From the NCBI RefSeq assembly GCF_001949145.1, contig NW_019091589.1:232293-292292 (forward strand): a DNA stretch of 60,000 nucleotides, given 5' to 3'. The DNA is from Acanthaster planci. Taxonomy: Eukaryota > Echinodermata > Asteroidea > Valvatida > Acanthasteridae. The notes beneath the pieces are model-generated. The model saw only the letters and a list, made by a program, of their open reading frames with translations. It made no database searches and had not been told where the DNA came from. Below, in pieces: positions 1 to 15,200 of the stretch. The position numbers and the translations under genes are program-made. Position 1 is the first letter of the stretch; each line of letters opens with the position of its first letter.

Positions 1-2569
1 TCAGCACAGCCTCCTGTTTATTTACATTTTCAATTTGCTGGACAGTTCGCATACCCAGTATTTATCTGCGGTATCGGTTTTAAGCACCGTAATTTGTGTA
101 CCCTAAGAGCAAGTGGCTGGATAATTCAGCCAAGGTGTCTATTCACTTCCACTTTATTTGTCTGCTTTTCACTGTCTTTGACGTCTCTGACGTCTTACGC
201 CTGCCGTTCACGAGGTGGGTGTCGGGAACGGCACTTGCCTGGAAGCAGTTGACATTTTGCCAGGGCCACAGGACAGCTTTTTACATAAAGGAGACATTAA
301 ATTTCTAAACTGAGCATGCACTGAATAAGTACAGTGAATGAGCACTTCTGCTTCAAGAGTTTTAGTGGCCAAAGATTACCCTACAATTGAAACATTTTTG
401 AAATTGTGCCAAAATTTTGTTGTGGACAGTCAAGTTTTACCAATGCCAGTCATTTGAATTTCAGGTCTGGATTCTCATTTGTTTTCATTACCACTTCTGT
501 GTTTCCTGATCCATTTTACCATCATGCCAATAATCCGCTCCGAGCGGAACAAAAGAGGGCGTGTTGTTTTTGGTACTCACCGCATAGGGGTGCCATGACG
601 CACGCAAGTATATGCATGTTTGACGCGGAGCACGATGAGTATGCATAACTAATTCATTGCAGCATTTATGGTCTTTGTGTACGCGCAGAACCCACGCAAG
701 AACCCGTTTGTAACCACCTGTCTTCCCTTCGCCAATTGGGGGTGCACTTCAGCTCGGGTCGGATATCGGTGTTGAATCTGTGTTGTGAATAGACTGGAAT
801 GCAAATAAATAGGATACAGCTTTTATATGGGAAGCACATGCATGTACAAAACTGCCCCAGCAGCCTGCTACAGGCCATACCAAGTTTTATTGGTGTTAAT
901 TCAACTCACAATACCATTGTCAACTTGTCAGGAATGATTAATCTGGCACGCTATCTTCCCCAGTCAGTACAGCCATGCAGGCACGGACACACCGTGTGAT
1001 ACCGTAAATATTTGATTGCTGTCTTTTCATCCAATTTCACTCTGGGATGGAGATGCGACTTTCTGGCAGTGAGAAAAAAAGAGACAGAAATAGCACTGGC
1101 GCCAGGCAATGATGATAATTTATGAGTTTCATTCCAGATTTAGCACAGCACAACCTTGGGATGGAAGGAGGGGTACTTGCCACCTTCAAATAAACTTGCC
1201 CCACTCACCCTAACCCCTGGTGTGTTCCCTGCCCCCCTCCCCCAAGCAAATCCTGTTTCTCGTGTTTGCAAAGACATAAATCAATATCATAAATAGCCAT
1301 TTCAACACTTTGGCAAGACTGATGTAAATTTTAAATGAGTCCCTTACATGTATTTCTTCCATCATTTTTCCTGCGCGCTGAGCAGATCTTTTATGGAGCC
1401 ATCATTTTAACCTCATTTGGTTTTCTGCACAAAATGGAAGCCTCTTCAGCTGACAAGAAAACAACATTTGTTCTGGTGACTTACCGTAGCATTCTAACAG
1501 GCCTTTTGCTTCTCTCTTTGTGAGCAGTAGCAGATCTGTGCCTGCAGCTGCCACATTAGCTGCAAGGCACACTGACTGACGCTGAGTGAACGATTGTGAT
1601 AATATTCATGTGATGACAGTGCAGAACATTCTGCTCAGTACGACCTGATGCACATGCATGGATTTTCATCCCCACTGCGACTTGATCGATGTGCTGACTT
1701 ACTCCGAATGTGGTGCATTTGCCAGGTCTCAACTAAACTAGATGTACCTGCATCCAAGCCCCTGGAAATTTTTTTTCTCTAATAGGCCTTGCACAGATTT
1801 TCATTCAGATACATGTCAATGTCATCACAGGGATGCCAGTTTTAAGGCGAAAGGTCTGATTTCAGGCTCTTTCATTTGAAATGTGGGCTAATTTCAGGCC
1901 ATGGTAAGGTACCTTTAGGCTTTTATGTCACTAATTTTCAGGCTTTTGATAAGAACCTGACTGGCCGCATCCCTGAAATGTAAAGATCTGAAAAGGAACC
2001 ACCAATGATGCAAAGCCAACATTAACACTTGACACTGATGATACAACAAGTGTATAAGAAGTCATATGAATGATATTGATAAAGAAATTGATTAATATAC
2101 AGTTGAATTTATACATTTACATGTAGGAGACGAGTTGTTTGATTTGCTGGAATATAATATTCTGTTTCTTTCCTTCTGGCTTTTTAAAACCAATTTTACA
2201 TGTACTGTAAGGTTTCATTAGAAAATTTAGGGATAATAGGCAAAACTAGTACACATGTATTATGAAGTTTCCAATGGGTATACCTGCCATGCATCTTTTT
2301 ATTCCTGTGCAGGTAAATGCTGTCTGGTCCTGTACACATGTAACAGGCCTAGAGAATTGAAAAAAAACACACAAAAAACTGATGCCTGTCTGTTTTGTGG
2401 AAATCTTTAGTGGCGTAAGATGTTTAGGATCTTTCATTGACTTTGTAAAGCACACCCTAGATCTTTACGAATCCTTAAACCCATAATTCAGCTTTTTTTT
2501 TCATTTTGTCTTGATGTGTAAAGCCTGCAGTAGACAGTCAGCATTTGTAGCTGTTCATTTTTCCCCCTC

Positions 2570-2591
2570 TGTCTGTCTGTCTGTCTGTCTA
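2570..2591. repeat. (CTGT)n microsatellite
   Basis: About five CTGT units are seen, followed by degenerate CT-rich sequence. Confidence 0.85.
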
Positions 2592-3706
2592 TCTCTCACT
2601 GTCTGTTGTGCTCCTTTTATTATTCTCCTCTGGAATTTCAAGTGAAAAGGGGATCCTCTGGGGAAATTCTATTCCATACAAAAAATGCACCATGCAGATC
2701 CATCCGTGGGTTTTTATGTGCATGTTTTAAACTGTGACCGGGGATTTCTGAGCTGAACGTGCTATTTGAAAAAAGTAGTAAATTTTCATCGTCTTGCTTC
2801 TCCAGGCTTAGAGGCTATGGTGCTGTGCTGTTGCCTCACTCGTAACTCATTTCAGATAGCCTGCATGCACGTGCAGGCCACATGAAACAGGTTGGAGAAG
2901 CGCAGATGCTTCACATTATTTTTCATGATGAGTTGCAAGTTGAAGTGAGGTGCTTGGATTTTTCTCTCCCCAGTCGAACGTGATCAGGAGACTAAACTGT
3001 AATTTGGGACATGCCGAAGAGGTTCATGGAGAGGTGGATTGCTGATGAAATGCCTCGTTCACGGTCGACTTGGTCCACGTTGGCATTTAGTCTCCGACAT
3101 TGGCATTTCATGTGATCTTTGTGATTTCTTGGCATCAAGGGGTTGCTGGTCTCTGTTCGCACTGTTATAAAAAAGCTGTTCATGGATCATTTGGCATTTC
3201 TTGTAATTATTGGAATACACAGACCACGTACAGCTGGATCAAAGTCAGATGCAATTATTGGATTTTCTGGGATTAAACGTGCCTTCCCAAGTCTGTGAAT
3301 ATTAGAGCAGTTTGCAGCCCACGATGTCAGGAAAATAAACCCAAGAAGATGATTTAACACTTCATGCTTTCATTGATGTATATTATAACAATCAAAGTTA
3401 TTTTTGTGCCAGCTACAGCAGCTTGCACTCATCAAGTGTCTTACATACTGTTGCCTGGCCTTGGTCAGAAGGGCTGCGGCCACACAGTGGGATGCCACAT
3501 AAGATTAGCCATTCTTTTTAGTGTATAACTGGATCCTCCATTGTTGAACTGACCTGTTACTTTCCTTTAAAACCCTGTTGTAGTTTTAGCCCAGTGCGGA
3601 TGTGTGATTGGGCGTTGGCTGTGTAAGGTTCATTTTATTTTCTTAGTGGTCACTAGTAGTACTAGTGGACAACTCTGCTCTGCTGTGGATTGGTTAATGA
3701 AATATA

Positions 3707-3735
3707 AGTGTTGGATAATTTAGTTATCCAACACT
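3707..3735. repeat. 12-bp perfect hairpin
   Basis: AGTGTTGGATAA and its exact reverse complement flank a five-base loop. Part of it (ATCCAACACTATCCAAC) is repeated just after. The role is unknown. Confidence 0.6.
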
Positions 3736-6241
3736 ATCCAACTGTGTTTTGTTTTACTTAATAACTACTGTAACTATAAATTACTGGCTTCTGGTTCTGT
3801 TCTGTGCGAGTCAGGTTTGGAGGCCATTGTTAATGAAAACATTGGATACACCTTCACAGACACTGGGATTAACTATTAACTGAAATAAATGTGTTTAATA
3901 GTTGCTGTGTGCAATTTACAGTTCAGCCAGACTTTGCAAATGTTAGGCATACTGCCAGCAATGTTGTGGCTGAGCACTTTTAAAGGGCCACGTGATATGT
4001 TTAAGATGAAAGGCTGAGTACGTCTAAAGCTGTTTTAGTTTACAACACATGCTCACTTGGCATTTCATGTTATCATTTGCAGTTGTGGGCATTATGGGGG
4101 GGTGGGGTAGGCGAAGGGAATCTTCCTCCTCCATCCCGCCCAAAAAGCAAACAAAACCCAGAAATTGATTTACAAATGGGAAAAAATGAAAGCAATGAAA
4201 AAAACAGATACAGGGAGTTGAAAATCACTGATTAGCTTCAAACAACCCCAATTTTGACCTCCTAATTTGTGTCGGCTTTTAGTTGATACTGGTAAGTACC
4301 CCCCCAACGTTTCCCCCTGGAAAATAGTGGTTTATCCCCCCCAACCAAAAAAAAATTGATGGCGACATTCGTGATTGCAATCAGAATCCGTCTCTGAGTA
4401 AGAATAAAAATAGAGCATCAGATTAACCAAGGGGGAAGGGGGTAACATTACCGTCTTGTGTTGATCCAGATGGGGTTCATTTCCCACAACATCTGGAACA
4501 TCTAATTTGGCGACCGCTGTTTTATTGTGACATTGTTTTTAAAAAGTGCATCCTGGCATTTCATCATGTCTTGTTGTCTAGGCATAATGATCAGAAATAG
4601 AAATTAGTTTGCTTACTTCATGTTCTGTGTCCTGTGGTTTTCCTGTCTGTCAGCTTTAAGAACTTAAAAGTTTGAACTGTCTTTTTAGTCTTCCCACTTA
4701 AAATTGAATGTTCTTTACCCAGTGTCCTTCATGTTGGGGCTTCAGCTATGGCACAGATTGCATACAGTGAACTTTCTGTAAAATTTATTCACTTCCCCTT
4801 TCACTCACTTTTTGTGCATTCAAGAGTGATTATTTGACTACTGTCAGCCGTCATTTGGCATTCCTTGTGTTGTAGGCAAACCTCAGGCACCTCTCCGCAG
4901 ACAGTCGTAATCAACATCGGGTTTACTTGGAGTGAGCCTTGCTGTTTTCTTAATGCTCGGCATGGTCTCGGCCGTGGGACTTTTTTTCCTTGCTTTTTCA
5001 TTAACGTTCGTGGACTTTAGCGTTAGCTAGCCAGAGGGAGAGTTTACAGGAATTCCAGCAGAACTGTTCGCGGCCCATGTTTCCAGACTGTTACCTCTCT
5101 TGGTGTTGAGCACATTGTTCCGAAGAAAAAAAATTCCAGGGATGTTTGAACTACTGCACCGCAAAATTTATTAGATTGACCGTCATAATCCAGTGATATG
5201 TTGGTAATTTTTGTCTGGTGTAGTGTGTCTGTAAAAAGTAGTTGTACTGGTAAATCCTAAAACCAGATCAGTTGAAAGTACAAATGGAAAAACAACCTGA
5301 AGTGGAAGAGTAACTGTCCAACTTTTAATTGTACCACCATATGTTTGTATCCAGAGAGAAGCTGTGAGAGACAATTTCTGTCCCTTTCACCCTTGAGAGT
5401 GAAAGATTAATTCGCAAGGTGGGAAGTGAGGTCTTGTCTGCCGTCACTGCCGTCGTGACGAAACAATCTCCTCTGATCATTATATGAGAAAAGGTATTAT
5501 TCTGCAGGGACCCCCATGTAGGGCCCATGCAGCCGGCAGCCATAACATGACTGCATGATATAAGAAGTGGTGGAATGGTAGTACGTGTACATTGGTGAAA
5601 TTCAGTTGATTGAAAAGTTGTTCTCCTAACATGGCCTCAGGTGAAAATCCCTAGTCAGTGAAACTGTCTTAGGAAATGAGGAGCACTTGAGACGGGCACG
5701 GAACCACTGCTGGCTTTGCCGGTCGCGTCAGATTTCACACTGAGTGGCCTCTAATGTCCATTGCCTGGAATGTAACGATGTGCGCGAGTTTTGAATATTT
5801 AATCTAATGTTCATCATCTGCTGGGCCAGCAGGGAATAACACGTGTTCCTGGCATGATTAGCCGGCCAAGGCTGGGCTAATGAAGTCTTTCACAGGTCTT
5901 GCTCACGCTTTCAATGTGGAAGTCTGTCCCGAGATTAAATGACTTTGAAATGTGCATTTTGGCATTATCCGAATTCTCCTAATTTGTTGAACTTGAACTT
6001 TCATGATCAAAACGATACAGGCTCACAAAAAAAGAAATGAGCCTAGAACGTAGCAAATTACAGTTTTAAAGTTTACTGCTCTGTACATATGTATCACATA
6101 TACATATATTTTGTTTGAATCAGCTTGATTTATATTTCTACAGATGGATAGAAATTCCAGTTGAATTCTTCATTGTATGGATTGTGATTTGTTCTTAAAG
6201 CACGAGTTAAAAATTGTGCTTGTTCTCTCTTTTGTCTGTAG

Positions 6242-6279
6242 ATGAAGAAGAGGTGACATTGATGTTGGCACAGCATGAG
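6242..6279 (+). CDS. SLC4A11: SLC4A11 exon (38 nt)
   Basis: This small exon lies between a TTTGTCTGTAG acceptor and a GTAAGA donor. It encodes [12 protein letters not shown] after a split codon, and its phase fits exactly to the next exon ([11 protein letters not shown]). It aligns with the human segment just before the conserved F-K-E-E-I-R block. It begins with two bases of a split codon, so another exon must lie upstream. It is short, so it is less certain than the others. Confidence 0.72.
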
Positions 6280-9200
6280 GTAAGAATGCCAGTTTCCCTT
6301 AATATATGTCACCGTTTCAGCTGTGAATTGAAATGTCATTCACAGACACGTTACCTGTTACTAAACTGAATATTTGTACCTGTTTTGGTAAAATTACAAA
6401 ATAAGGCTATGAACGCTCTAGTAAGGTTGCAGGGGATTTGTTCCACTGCACCATTCCGCTTTGCTGTTTATAAGAAAAAGTGAGGCATGTATTTTAAATT
6501 ATTCAACGTTAAATAAGGCTGAATTCATTTCAATTACAAGTATTTATTGCAGGAGAATGAAATACCTCTTATTACTAATGATGTAGTTGTGTGAGTAATT
6601 GAATCATCAGTTTAAGCTTTCACTTGTGCATATTCATCAATATTCTTAAGAGTAGCTTCATGTGAGTAAGAATAGCTATAGATATATATAAACAAAGGAA
6701 ATTGGTTGCCATTCACAAGCTAACCCAGAAATCAACACTATACCGGTACCCTTTCATAAAACAGTTTGCTGTGTTCGGTGTTCCCTAAAAGTCCTGCATT
6801 CTCTGCCAACCTTACTATATTTTAAGAGATAAGTGTCATGCTCTGTTGCCTTCAGCTTAGAGTGTTGGACGGGGCTGTGGTGGGCTCTTATTTTTACTAG
6901 TCAGATGAGAGAATGCAATTTGGACATGTATACGTTGATTGGTATGCCCATACAACCCTTGGGCACAAATTGACATGTATACAACAGTTTTTTAATCTGG
7001 AAAGCAGCCGGCTCATTATACATGTACTTAAAGCATTCTCCAGCTATTTAGCTTCAACAATTCACAACTTTCGGTAACTGAAAACTCTGCCATTTTGTTT
7101 TCAATAAGTGTGAGTGGTCCGATCATGATGAAGAAACAATGGAAGTGTGATGTCAAATCTTGTTAAAAATGTATTGTCCTGCCGGGATATTACTTTGCCA
7201 CTATCAAATCACTGTTTAGCTTCGATTTTTTAATTATTATGTGGCTGTAGCTGCAGAATTGCTGCTGCTAGCCATAGTATTAAAAGAAACTTCAAAATGG
7301 TCACTTTGCCAGTTGCGCAATTGGAATTCAGCCAGCCCTCATTCCTGAAATTGCAGTTTCTCTATCGGGGTTTGTTGTTACAGAGAGAAAATTCATTTCC
7401 AAAATTGCAGTTTTGCTACATGTACCAATGTCGCTATTACCAATGGAACTCCGTCCCTCCCTCTGGAGGTCCACGAAGGTCCGCTTGGTCCACGAATGTG
7501 TCACATTTGTGACTCCTTCCTCCATAACTTACACATGCGCACCGATTCTTGAATCGCCCAGCCAAGGCTTCTCATTCCCATGTGCTCAACTGCCAACCCC
7601 CATCATCACAGCTCGCTGAAATATTAAACAAACAGGCATGTCGTCCTGGGGCCCTCTTCTGGCATTTCAATATTGATGACAAGTCTTCTGTCTCTCGCTC
7701 TTGCTCTCTTCCTCCCTTTCTCACATCTCTCTTTTCCTATCCCCTATCCCCCCATTCCTGGAGAGATGCACTGGTTTGTCCATCATCACATCACAAATAT
7801 TTCATGATAGAAAGATTCCCCTGTTGTGTATAAATGTCAGTCTATTATTTAGATTGGCCAACACGATATGCAGTTGAAAATTGATGATGTGTATCTGGGT
7901 GGCATTGAATAAGTTGAGTTTAAAGAGTCAAGCGAGTACATTTTGCCGAATCATTATTAAAGAGGATGCCCGCCGACTGGCACTGAATTGTAAGAAATAC
8001 TTTGGAGTGAGTTCTTTCACCAAGAGAAGAAGGGAGTCTGGGGCCTCATCTAGTAGTTCTCCAGACACTGTACCTTAAGTAAGGGGGGGTCCTGTCCACA
8101 GATCAGTTTCAACAAGGTAGATTTAAGTTTTCCTGAAGCAAGGTGACAGTTTGACAAATTACCTGTAACTGATGGAATCAGCTTACATTGTATAAATTGA
8201 GGTGAAATTTGAAGCCTGCTGGCAGCTGCAATTTTTGACAGATTTTGTCTCAGTCAGGGGAAAATATCATTGTGGAAAATATAACTTTGCACAGAAATCC
8301 TCAACCTCATTTCAATTTTGTTTTCATAATTTCACCAACTCTAAATTTGAAAACACTTACATGTATGTAACCAATACTTTCATTTCACACATTACATTTT
8401 TGTTCCTTTCCTACCTTGTTTTCTTGAGTTTATGTTCTCTTGTAACTGGTGGGCATGGCCTCTATAAGGGGTTGCCTGTATGGTGTTTGGAATAATCTGC
8501 CAACAATTCCGTTGGTGGATTATTCCTCTGATTGTAGGCACAGTTTGTTCCAAAACAATGCAAAGATTTTTGGGTTGAAAATATTGTATGCAATTGGAAA
8601 ATTAATAGCTTGCAACATTAGAGTGATAAAGACGTACCAGAGCTTATTCCACTCTACTTGAATGTTCATATACCGGTACCCATGTTTACAAATGGTGTAA
8701 TACTATATTTAAAAACACCAGGGTGACTTGTATACATAGACTGTTTTCCTTGCCAACATCTTTTTTCATCTGTGTTGTCGTGCTTAACCTGGTCAAACTT
8801 GATTTCATTAATTTGATAAATGTAAGTTGCTTCAAGAAACAGGAAACCACATGTGGCACAAGCCTAAGCATGATATTGCATGCAGGTCTCCTCCTCTTTT
8901 GCCCATTGTGAAAACTGAGCTAACACGTTGTTTTTTTCCTCCAACCCAACCGATTCCCATCCACTGTTCAGCGGATCCCTATGAAAGACTTCAGCAACGA
9001 GGTGAGGGCTACCCTGGACGTGGACAACTTTGTGCTGCAGGCCTCGCTTCTGCTGGACGTGACAGAGAACACGGTGGAGGCCATCGTGGACCGCCTCCTG
9101 GAGAAGCTGCTGGAGGGCGACGAGCGGGAGGAGGTGATCGCCAAGGAGGTCAAGTCCGTCCTCTTCAGCCACGATTCAGGTAAACTGTTTTATTGAATAT

Positions 9201-12200
9201 CCAAAATTTTGGTTTCCAGACATAACAGCGGTGTATTGTGTTTACAAAGTTATGGCTGCAGTACACGTATATGTCTGTTGTTAGTATGTGCCGACTCATT
9301 TGCCCCATATCAGAAAGAGGTTCCCTGAGCTATCACTCTGTCTGTTGTCCTCATGTGCCAACATTCGTGTATTTGTCACGTCAGAAATAGGTTTCGAAAG
9401 TTACTGTTGCATCTCTTGTCATCAATATGCCTAGATGTACATGTATGTGTGCATTTGATACATCAGACAAATAGACTTCTAAAGTTGCAGGTGCATTTAC
9501 ATGTAACATTAGCTAGGGTTGTGTTTACTCGTTCCGAAACAGAATTTGTGCTCCCTTTTGACCCATTTTCATCGTCTCAATTTTCCTTTTATCAATCTCC
9601 TGATTCTACCTTATCAGTGTCCTGATTTTACTTTTGGAATCTCCGTCCATCGCAATCTGCGATACTTACTCTGCACACCGTGGCTACTCTACTGCTGTCC
9701 TATGAGACAAGGGGCAGAGGGGACTTTATTTTACTCCTCAAGGAAGCATGGCACCCTTACTTTTCCCAGGGAGTCTGATAGCTAATGGTAAAAAAATCTT
9801 TCAAGAAAACAAAATGCATAATGGACCCAGGAAAAATACAAAAGCAAGTTTGTAATTTGTAAAGTTGTTGCCTTATTCCTTTCTTCTTACCAATTTTCCT
9901 CATTCAATTCATCAGTTACGTGTCTTTCGATACATTGACTTGAAATCATAAATGTAAGCTGGTCGCTGATTTTTAATTGGAGTAGATCGACATAACTATT
10001 AAAAAGACCAAGCAGTTTTGGTGGTGTCTATAGTGTGGTGTATAGTTTTAACTTTTTATGCTCCCTGCCTTGAAAAGCACAAGCATATCATGTTGTATCA
10101 TGCTGCCTCGATACTCTTGAATACTGGATATTTACTCCCAGTATATTGGTCATGAAGCTAAAATTAAATACATATTGCAATGTATGTATTCAATTTTAGC
10201 TTCACGACCAATTAAAACATTTTCAAACACGAGTTGATACCATTTGGGATATCAAACCAGCCTGAAATCTTTCTGTCCCTGTCCTTCACAGTCTTTGAAG
10301 TTTAACGTGAAACCTATATCCTTTTGAAAACCCATTCTGTGCCACATACCCTATTGCACATACCTTCAACAACACCACAAACCCCGGTATCACTTCCAAC
10401 AGGGCAGCTGCACCAGCCAGAGCCTCTGCAAAGAGCTCCTCTACAATAAACCTGTGGGGAGAGTATGCATTCCTCCCAGTGGGGGTAAGGGTATCCCTGA
10501 CATAGTTCAGATTTCAGGAGTGCTTATAGATTTGGTAGCAAATGTTTCAAAGGTGGACACTTTTTTTCCTTCTTCCTCTCCTTCACTTCAGATGTCTTTC
10601 ATTTTGGTGCCTCATGTCTAAAAGTCATGAAATTGTTCCCACTGAATTGATTTTCAAAGAATTTTTTTTTAAAGCTGGATATGATTTTTCCAGCTGTCTT
10701 GTAACTTCCTTTTTCAGTCAGCAGAGCCATGAAAGTGTTTTAGCCTGACAGAGTGAAGTACATCCTGTCAAAGATGGGCTGTCAACGGGTACTTCCATTT
10801 TTCTTCTTTAAGGAGCTGACAACCAATTAAAGTCATTCTTAAAATCTCATACTGGAGACATGCACTTGGGACTGTAATGTATACATACACATAGATGGCA
10901 AGGATGTGTGAGAGAGAGAAATTATGTGATTAATTGTGGTACATTGCACAAAAAGTTGAATCTCTGTATTGGGCTCAAGTTAAATTGCCGCGTTTTTGCC
11001 AGTTCTTCCAATTGCGTGTCTTCATTCAAAGATTAGTAGTACATTTTGGGAAGGTTCGTATGGATATACATGTACATGTATACACATGTACACTCTGAAA
11101 AAGAGACAAAAGCTGATTTACAAGATTACAAATTGGATTACAGATTAAAATTGCCCCAACATTTTAACAAAACTTTGATTTTTAAATATTGGACTTGGTA
11201 GTCACATTTTTTGCCCTTCAGTTTAGTTTCACATGCAAACAGTTGTGTCCAACCAATTTGCAAAACCTCAATATCTTAGCAATTGATTAATTCGGGGAAA
11301 GCTTAATTTACACACTTGTCAATGAAACATTAGCTGACCACATTCACTGTGGCTGAACAATTTGATGTTCTCAAGCAGTCCCTCGACGTAACTCTTGCTC
11401 TCTGCGTCTCCTATAATACTCTGTGATCACAGTGTATGCCCAATAGTTTACAGATTTTACATCGATTCCCAGCTTTCATCATCTGGACTTTTTTTTCTGC
11501 ATCTTCCCTTTTTCATGGGCAGGTTGAAGTTTATTCCATTGCTACCTTGTGATTATCGTTACTTCGGAATTGCAAAGTAATCACTGACCTGAAAATTGGA
11601 GGCACTTGTAAATTATTTATTATACCAAACTTATAGAGCGCCCTAATCCCAATGGGCTCTAAGGCACTTTACAATATATATCAATAAAACAACACTCATA
11701 TTAATACATGTACATTAAAAATGCAGCTTCAAATTAAGATAATGCATAAATAAGATGTGTTTACATTAAAGATAGGAACAATTAATAAAAATATTTGGTA
11801 AAAAGATATGTTTTCAGAGATTTTTTAAACAAACTACATGTAACTGATTCCGACTACCTCACGTCGAGGAGGAGTGCATTCCACAGAACTGGAGCAGCCT
11901 GTCGGAAAGACTTGTTTTCAAAACCTTTTGTTTCAAATGTAAGGAAGTTCATTTCCTTTTGTCTTTTTCAGTGTCAAGATGGGTGAGCAACCTAAAATGT
12001 GAACTGAATTTTGTCTGATTTGCTAAATCAATGGTTTGGATGGGATGCAAGGAAAGAGAATTCTGTGTATGGTACTGTAACTTTCAGTAGTTCTGACTTG
12101 ACAGTGATACTGAGCAAAGAAGACGAGCTCCAGTTGCACTGAGCTGCGAGTATTAATTGCAATCGGCAGTTGCTCTAACGATCCTCGCGAGCAGACGAAT

Positions 12201-15200
12201 CACGTCACACCATGGGGAGCCCAATCAATCAGTGTCTACTGAGAATCCTCTGCTGTGCTCAGTAACCATGACACCATCGTTCAAGAAAGGGGGAACAATA
12301 ATGAGCGATGTGACATCACAGTCTTGGGTGACGTCAGTGCCACTTTTGTTAATGCTCAAACTCTTTTTTTGATAAGTTCCGGGAAGTGATTGAGGCAATG
12401 GTGTGAATGTACACAGTCATGATTGACAAGGTGGAGATTACATGTGCTCAAATCGCCTGGCTATCCAACATGCAGCAGATATGCCTGGCATTTTGATGTA
12501 TGACTTTCCGTGTATTGCAGTTTGTAAAGCTAGTCGTTAGTGCATGAGGCTTCACAGTGGTGTAATCAGGCTTATTGGGAAGCGTAGCTATTTTTAAAGG
12601 AAGGGGGGCAGCAATTCTAATTTGATTCGGGGCCTGAAATAGGTGAAAAATATATCAAACACTGCAGATGGTGGCAAAATAGCCCAAGAGTGGGGCTAGA
12701 GTTCCCATGGGGGGGGAGTGCAGTTGCCCCCTTTGGCCAGGCCATTGAGGCTTGGCCAGCTCAGGTCACTGACAGCCTGCTACTTTAAAAGCCTCATTAT
12801 ACATGTACACCTGTAACACAGGACACTGATGCCTTATTATCTTGGTAATGGACGTAACCTACCCTATTAGTCACGACACTTTTCCCTAAATGTTTGAAAT
12901 GGATGACGCTGAGATGGGATCTTGCGACCAGGATGTTTATTGATGACTCAGAGGTGCTGTGCACTTTTGATTTAAAAACAATGCTGGAAAAGAGTAGACT
13001 TGGATTTTGAACTGCAGTACAGTGGGGTTATCTTGCACTTGGACATGGATGAATACCAAACTAGATCGACCAAGCTTTAACACGAAGTCCATCTTTATGA
13101 ATACTGACTTTTTTGAACAGTCCTTGTGCAATACTTTCCCTTGTATCTTCTTTTTCAACACTCCAAGGCCTTACCACAGAGTTCAGGAGGACGCATCCAA
13201 GCTGAAGTTCAACATGGGGATCTACTTTAGGTTAAGAACTTGTAGGGTATCTATGCCTTCACAAAATAAATTTATGAGAAATGTAGCGATTTTTAACAAG
13301 GCCAGTGGCGTAAATAGGGTGAAATTTCTGAGGGGGGGTGCCTGGGGATACCCACTTTTTTTTCAAAGAGACACTGAAAGCAGATTGTACATACAGGTGG
13401 GCTGTGTGTGTACATGTCTAAATTTCAAATGGGGATGGGCACCTGGGTGTACGGGGACACAGACTTTTGCCGGAGGGGACACACAAACCCTTGTATACCT
13501 CCCCACCCTCAAATGCTGAAGTTATGCCATTTTTAACTGCTGATTGCACCTGTGAATGTGCAGTACAATGTATGGGTTGTGTTTACACATCTACATGAGA
13601 CTTGTCACTGAAACGTTTTTACACTCCCAGCAATCGTCTGAAAATAAAAACAGTGCCGTATTTTTGCTGGGCACGGCCTTGGAGTCAGAATTTTGTAATC
13701 AAGCCACCGTGACTTAAGCTACACATGTACAAGTCATCTTGGTAGCTATTTATATGTAGATGCTGTAGTGGTGAGAATGTCATAAGATACATGTATATAC
13801 ATATGACTGGACATGCTGCGGCTGATGAGGTGTATTACTGTGATTGACTTGGGATTAACTTGGAATTAACTTGCTTTATAACTCTGCTGTTGCTGCCTAA
13901 AATTCATTTAAAAAACATCGGATGCCATTGGAACACTTCTCCTATGATAAGCAAAGACACTGGGTCGGGTGTCATTGAGCACCGAATGCACCCCATTTGC
14001 AATGCACCGCATTTGCACCTTAAAGGCTGGTTAATGGTCTCACACATACAGTACAAAGTGGCGTCTGATGAACCAGCCCAAGGATGCCGGGTTGTGGTTC
14101 CTGGCACAACATATTGAAACCATGAAGGAGTGCTCAGAGCTGTTGAAGCAGTTTCAGTTTGCCCCTCCCCCCAACTTATTAAAAGTATGACAGGTTTCTG
14201 GGTTAAGATTACCTGAAGCTGTCCCTCCTTGTTGGTGCGTACTGAGAGACCAAATGGAATGAGATCAAGATGTACATGTCTTGCCGTCATCCTGGCTGTC
14301 AAGGATGAGGACAAAGTGATGTACAGTGTGCTTGATTAAATGGATCCAATCATCATTAAGAAGCCGGACCCTCCTAAAACCTCTGTGGTTCTGCAAATAT
14401 TGAAGTTATTAAGAACATTGAAGGATTTGCATGTTGCCCCAATGACACAAATTTGCATTTACTGATGAACAGCACTCATAGCTTTCCCTGTCAATGCTTG
14501 ATTTGTTTAATTTGGAATTTAGTCTTTTTCCTTATTTTTTTAGATTGCTTTGTTTCAAGGTGCTTGAACTTGATTGTTCAGTACACTCCTGGCAGAAATG
14601 CTCCCCCCCCGCTTTGAAAGTCCTGACACTTTCACACTCTGCCCCACGCCCTCAGATCAAATTTTATAAGTCATGCGAACAAGATTTCCTCTCTTCTGCA
14701 TGCTCTCACAAAATAATATTAATAATTGGGCAAGGAGAGGAGAAAAAACTTGTTTTTCGGCTCCCATTGAATTTTCCCCCCTTGAACTCGAGGAAAAAGT
14801 TCTGCTCCGGGCGAGAACCATAATTGGATTCTGGTGCAGGAATTAAGCATACTGGCGAACATGCAGACAGGAGGGGCTGGCACACTGCTTTCTCTGTGGG
14901 CGGTAAGTGGATTTCTCTTCTCGTCATCTGCCGCAACATCAGGAAAGTATCACTGTCGCCTTTAAGCATAGGCCTACTTACTTCATAGCTAGCAGCAGTG
15001 AGCGGCGACCAGTATGGACCATTTCTTGCCGTCCCAAAAATATGTACGGGTATTTGATTCATTCGATTCCATCTGGTTGCGAAACTGAGGAGTCCTCAAA
15101 AGGGCTCGAGACACTATCGCTGGAAAGCCTTAAAGCAGAAGAGTATAAGGAAAATCAAAGTTTGAGAGGTGGAAGGATGACCAGAGAGGAATCTTTTGGA

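Larger units (their letters stand above)
1..6241 (+). other. upstream intron or 5' region of SLC4A11, no exon recognised
   Basis: The phase of the 6242 exon demands an upstream exon, so at least part of this stretch is intron. I find no convincing coding segment on either strand. It contains a TGTC microsatellite, a small hairpin and C/G-rich tracts near 4100-4450. Confidence 0.5.

Noticed and set aside
1335-1523. Hydrophobic plus-strand frame that could be an upstream SLC4A11 exon
   Set aside because: It does not resemble the SLC4A11 N-terminus, which is soluble, and lacks a fitting donor.
2972-3045. Possible exon after a strong CTCTCCCCAG acceptor
   Set aside because: The peptide is short, hits a stop after about 24 codons without a convincing donor, and has no similarity to the family.
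13007-13519. 170-codon open frame on the plus strand
   Set aside because: It begins with TTG, runs through G-rich repeat debris and resembles no family; no splice signals or codon bias support it.
13904-14314. Overlapping frames on both strands near 14 kb
   Set aside because: They are mirror shadows without family similarity; they contain frequent Cys, Met and His codons typical of chance translation.
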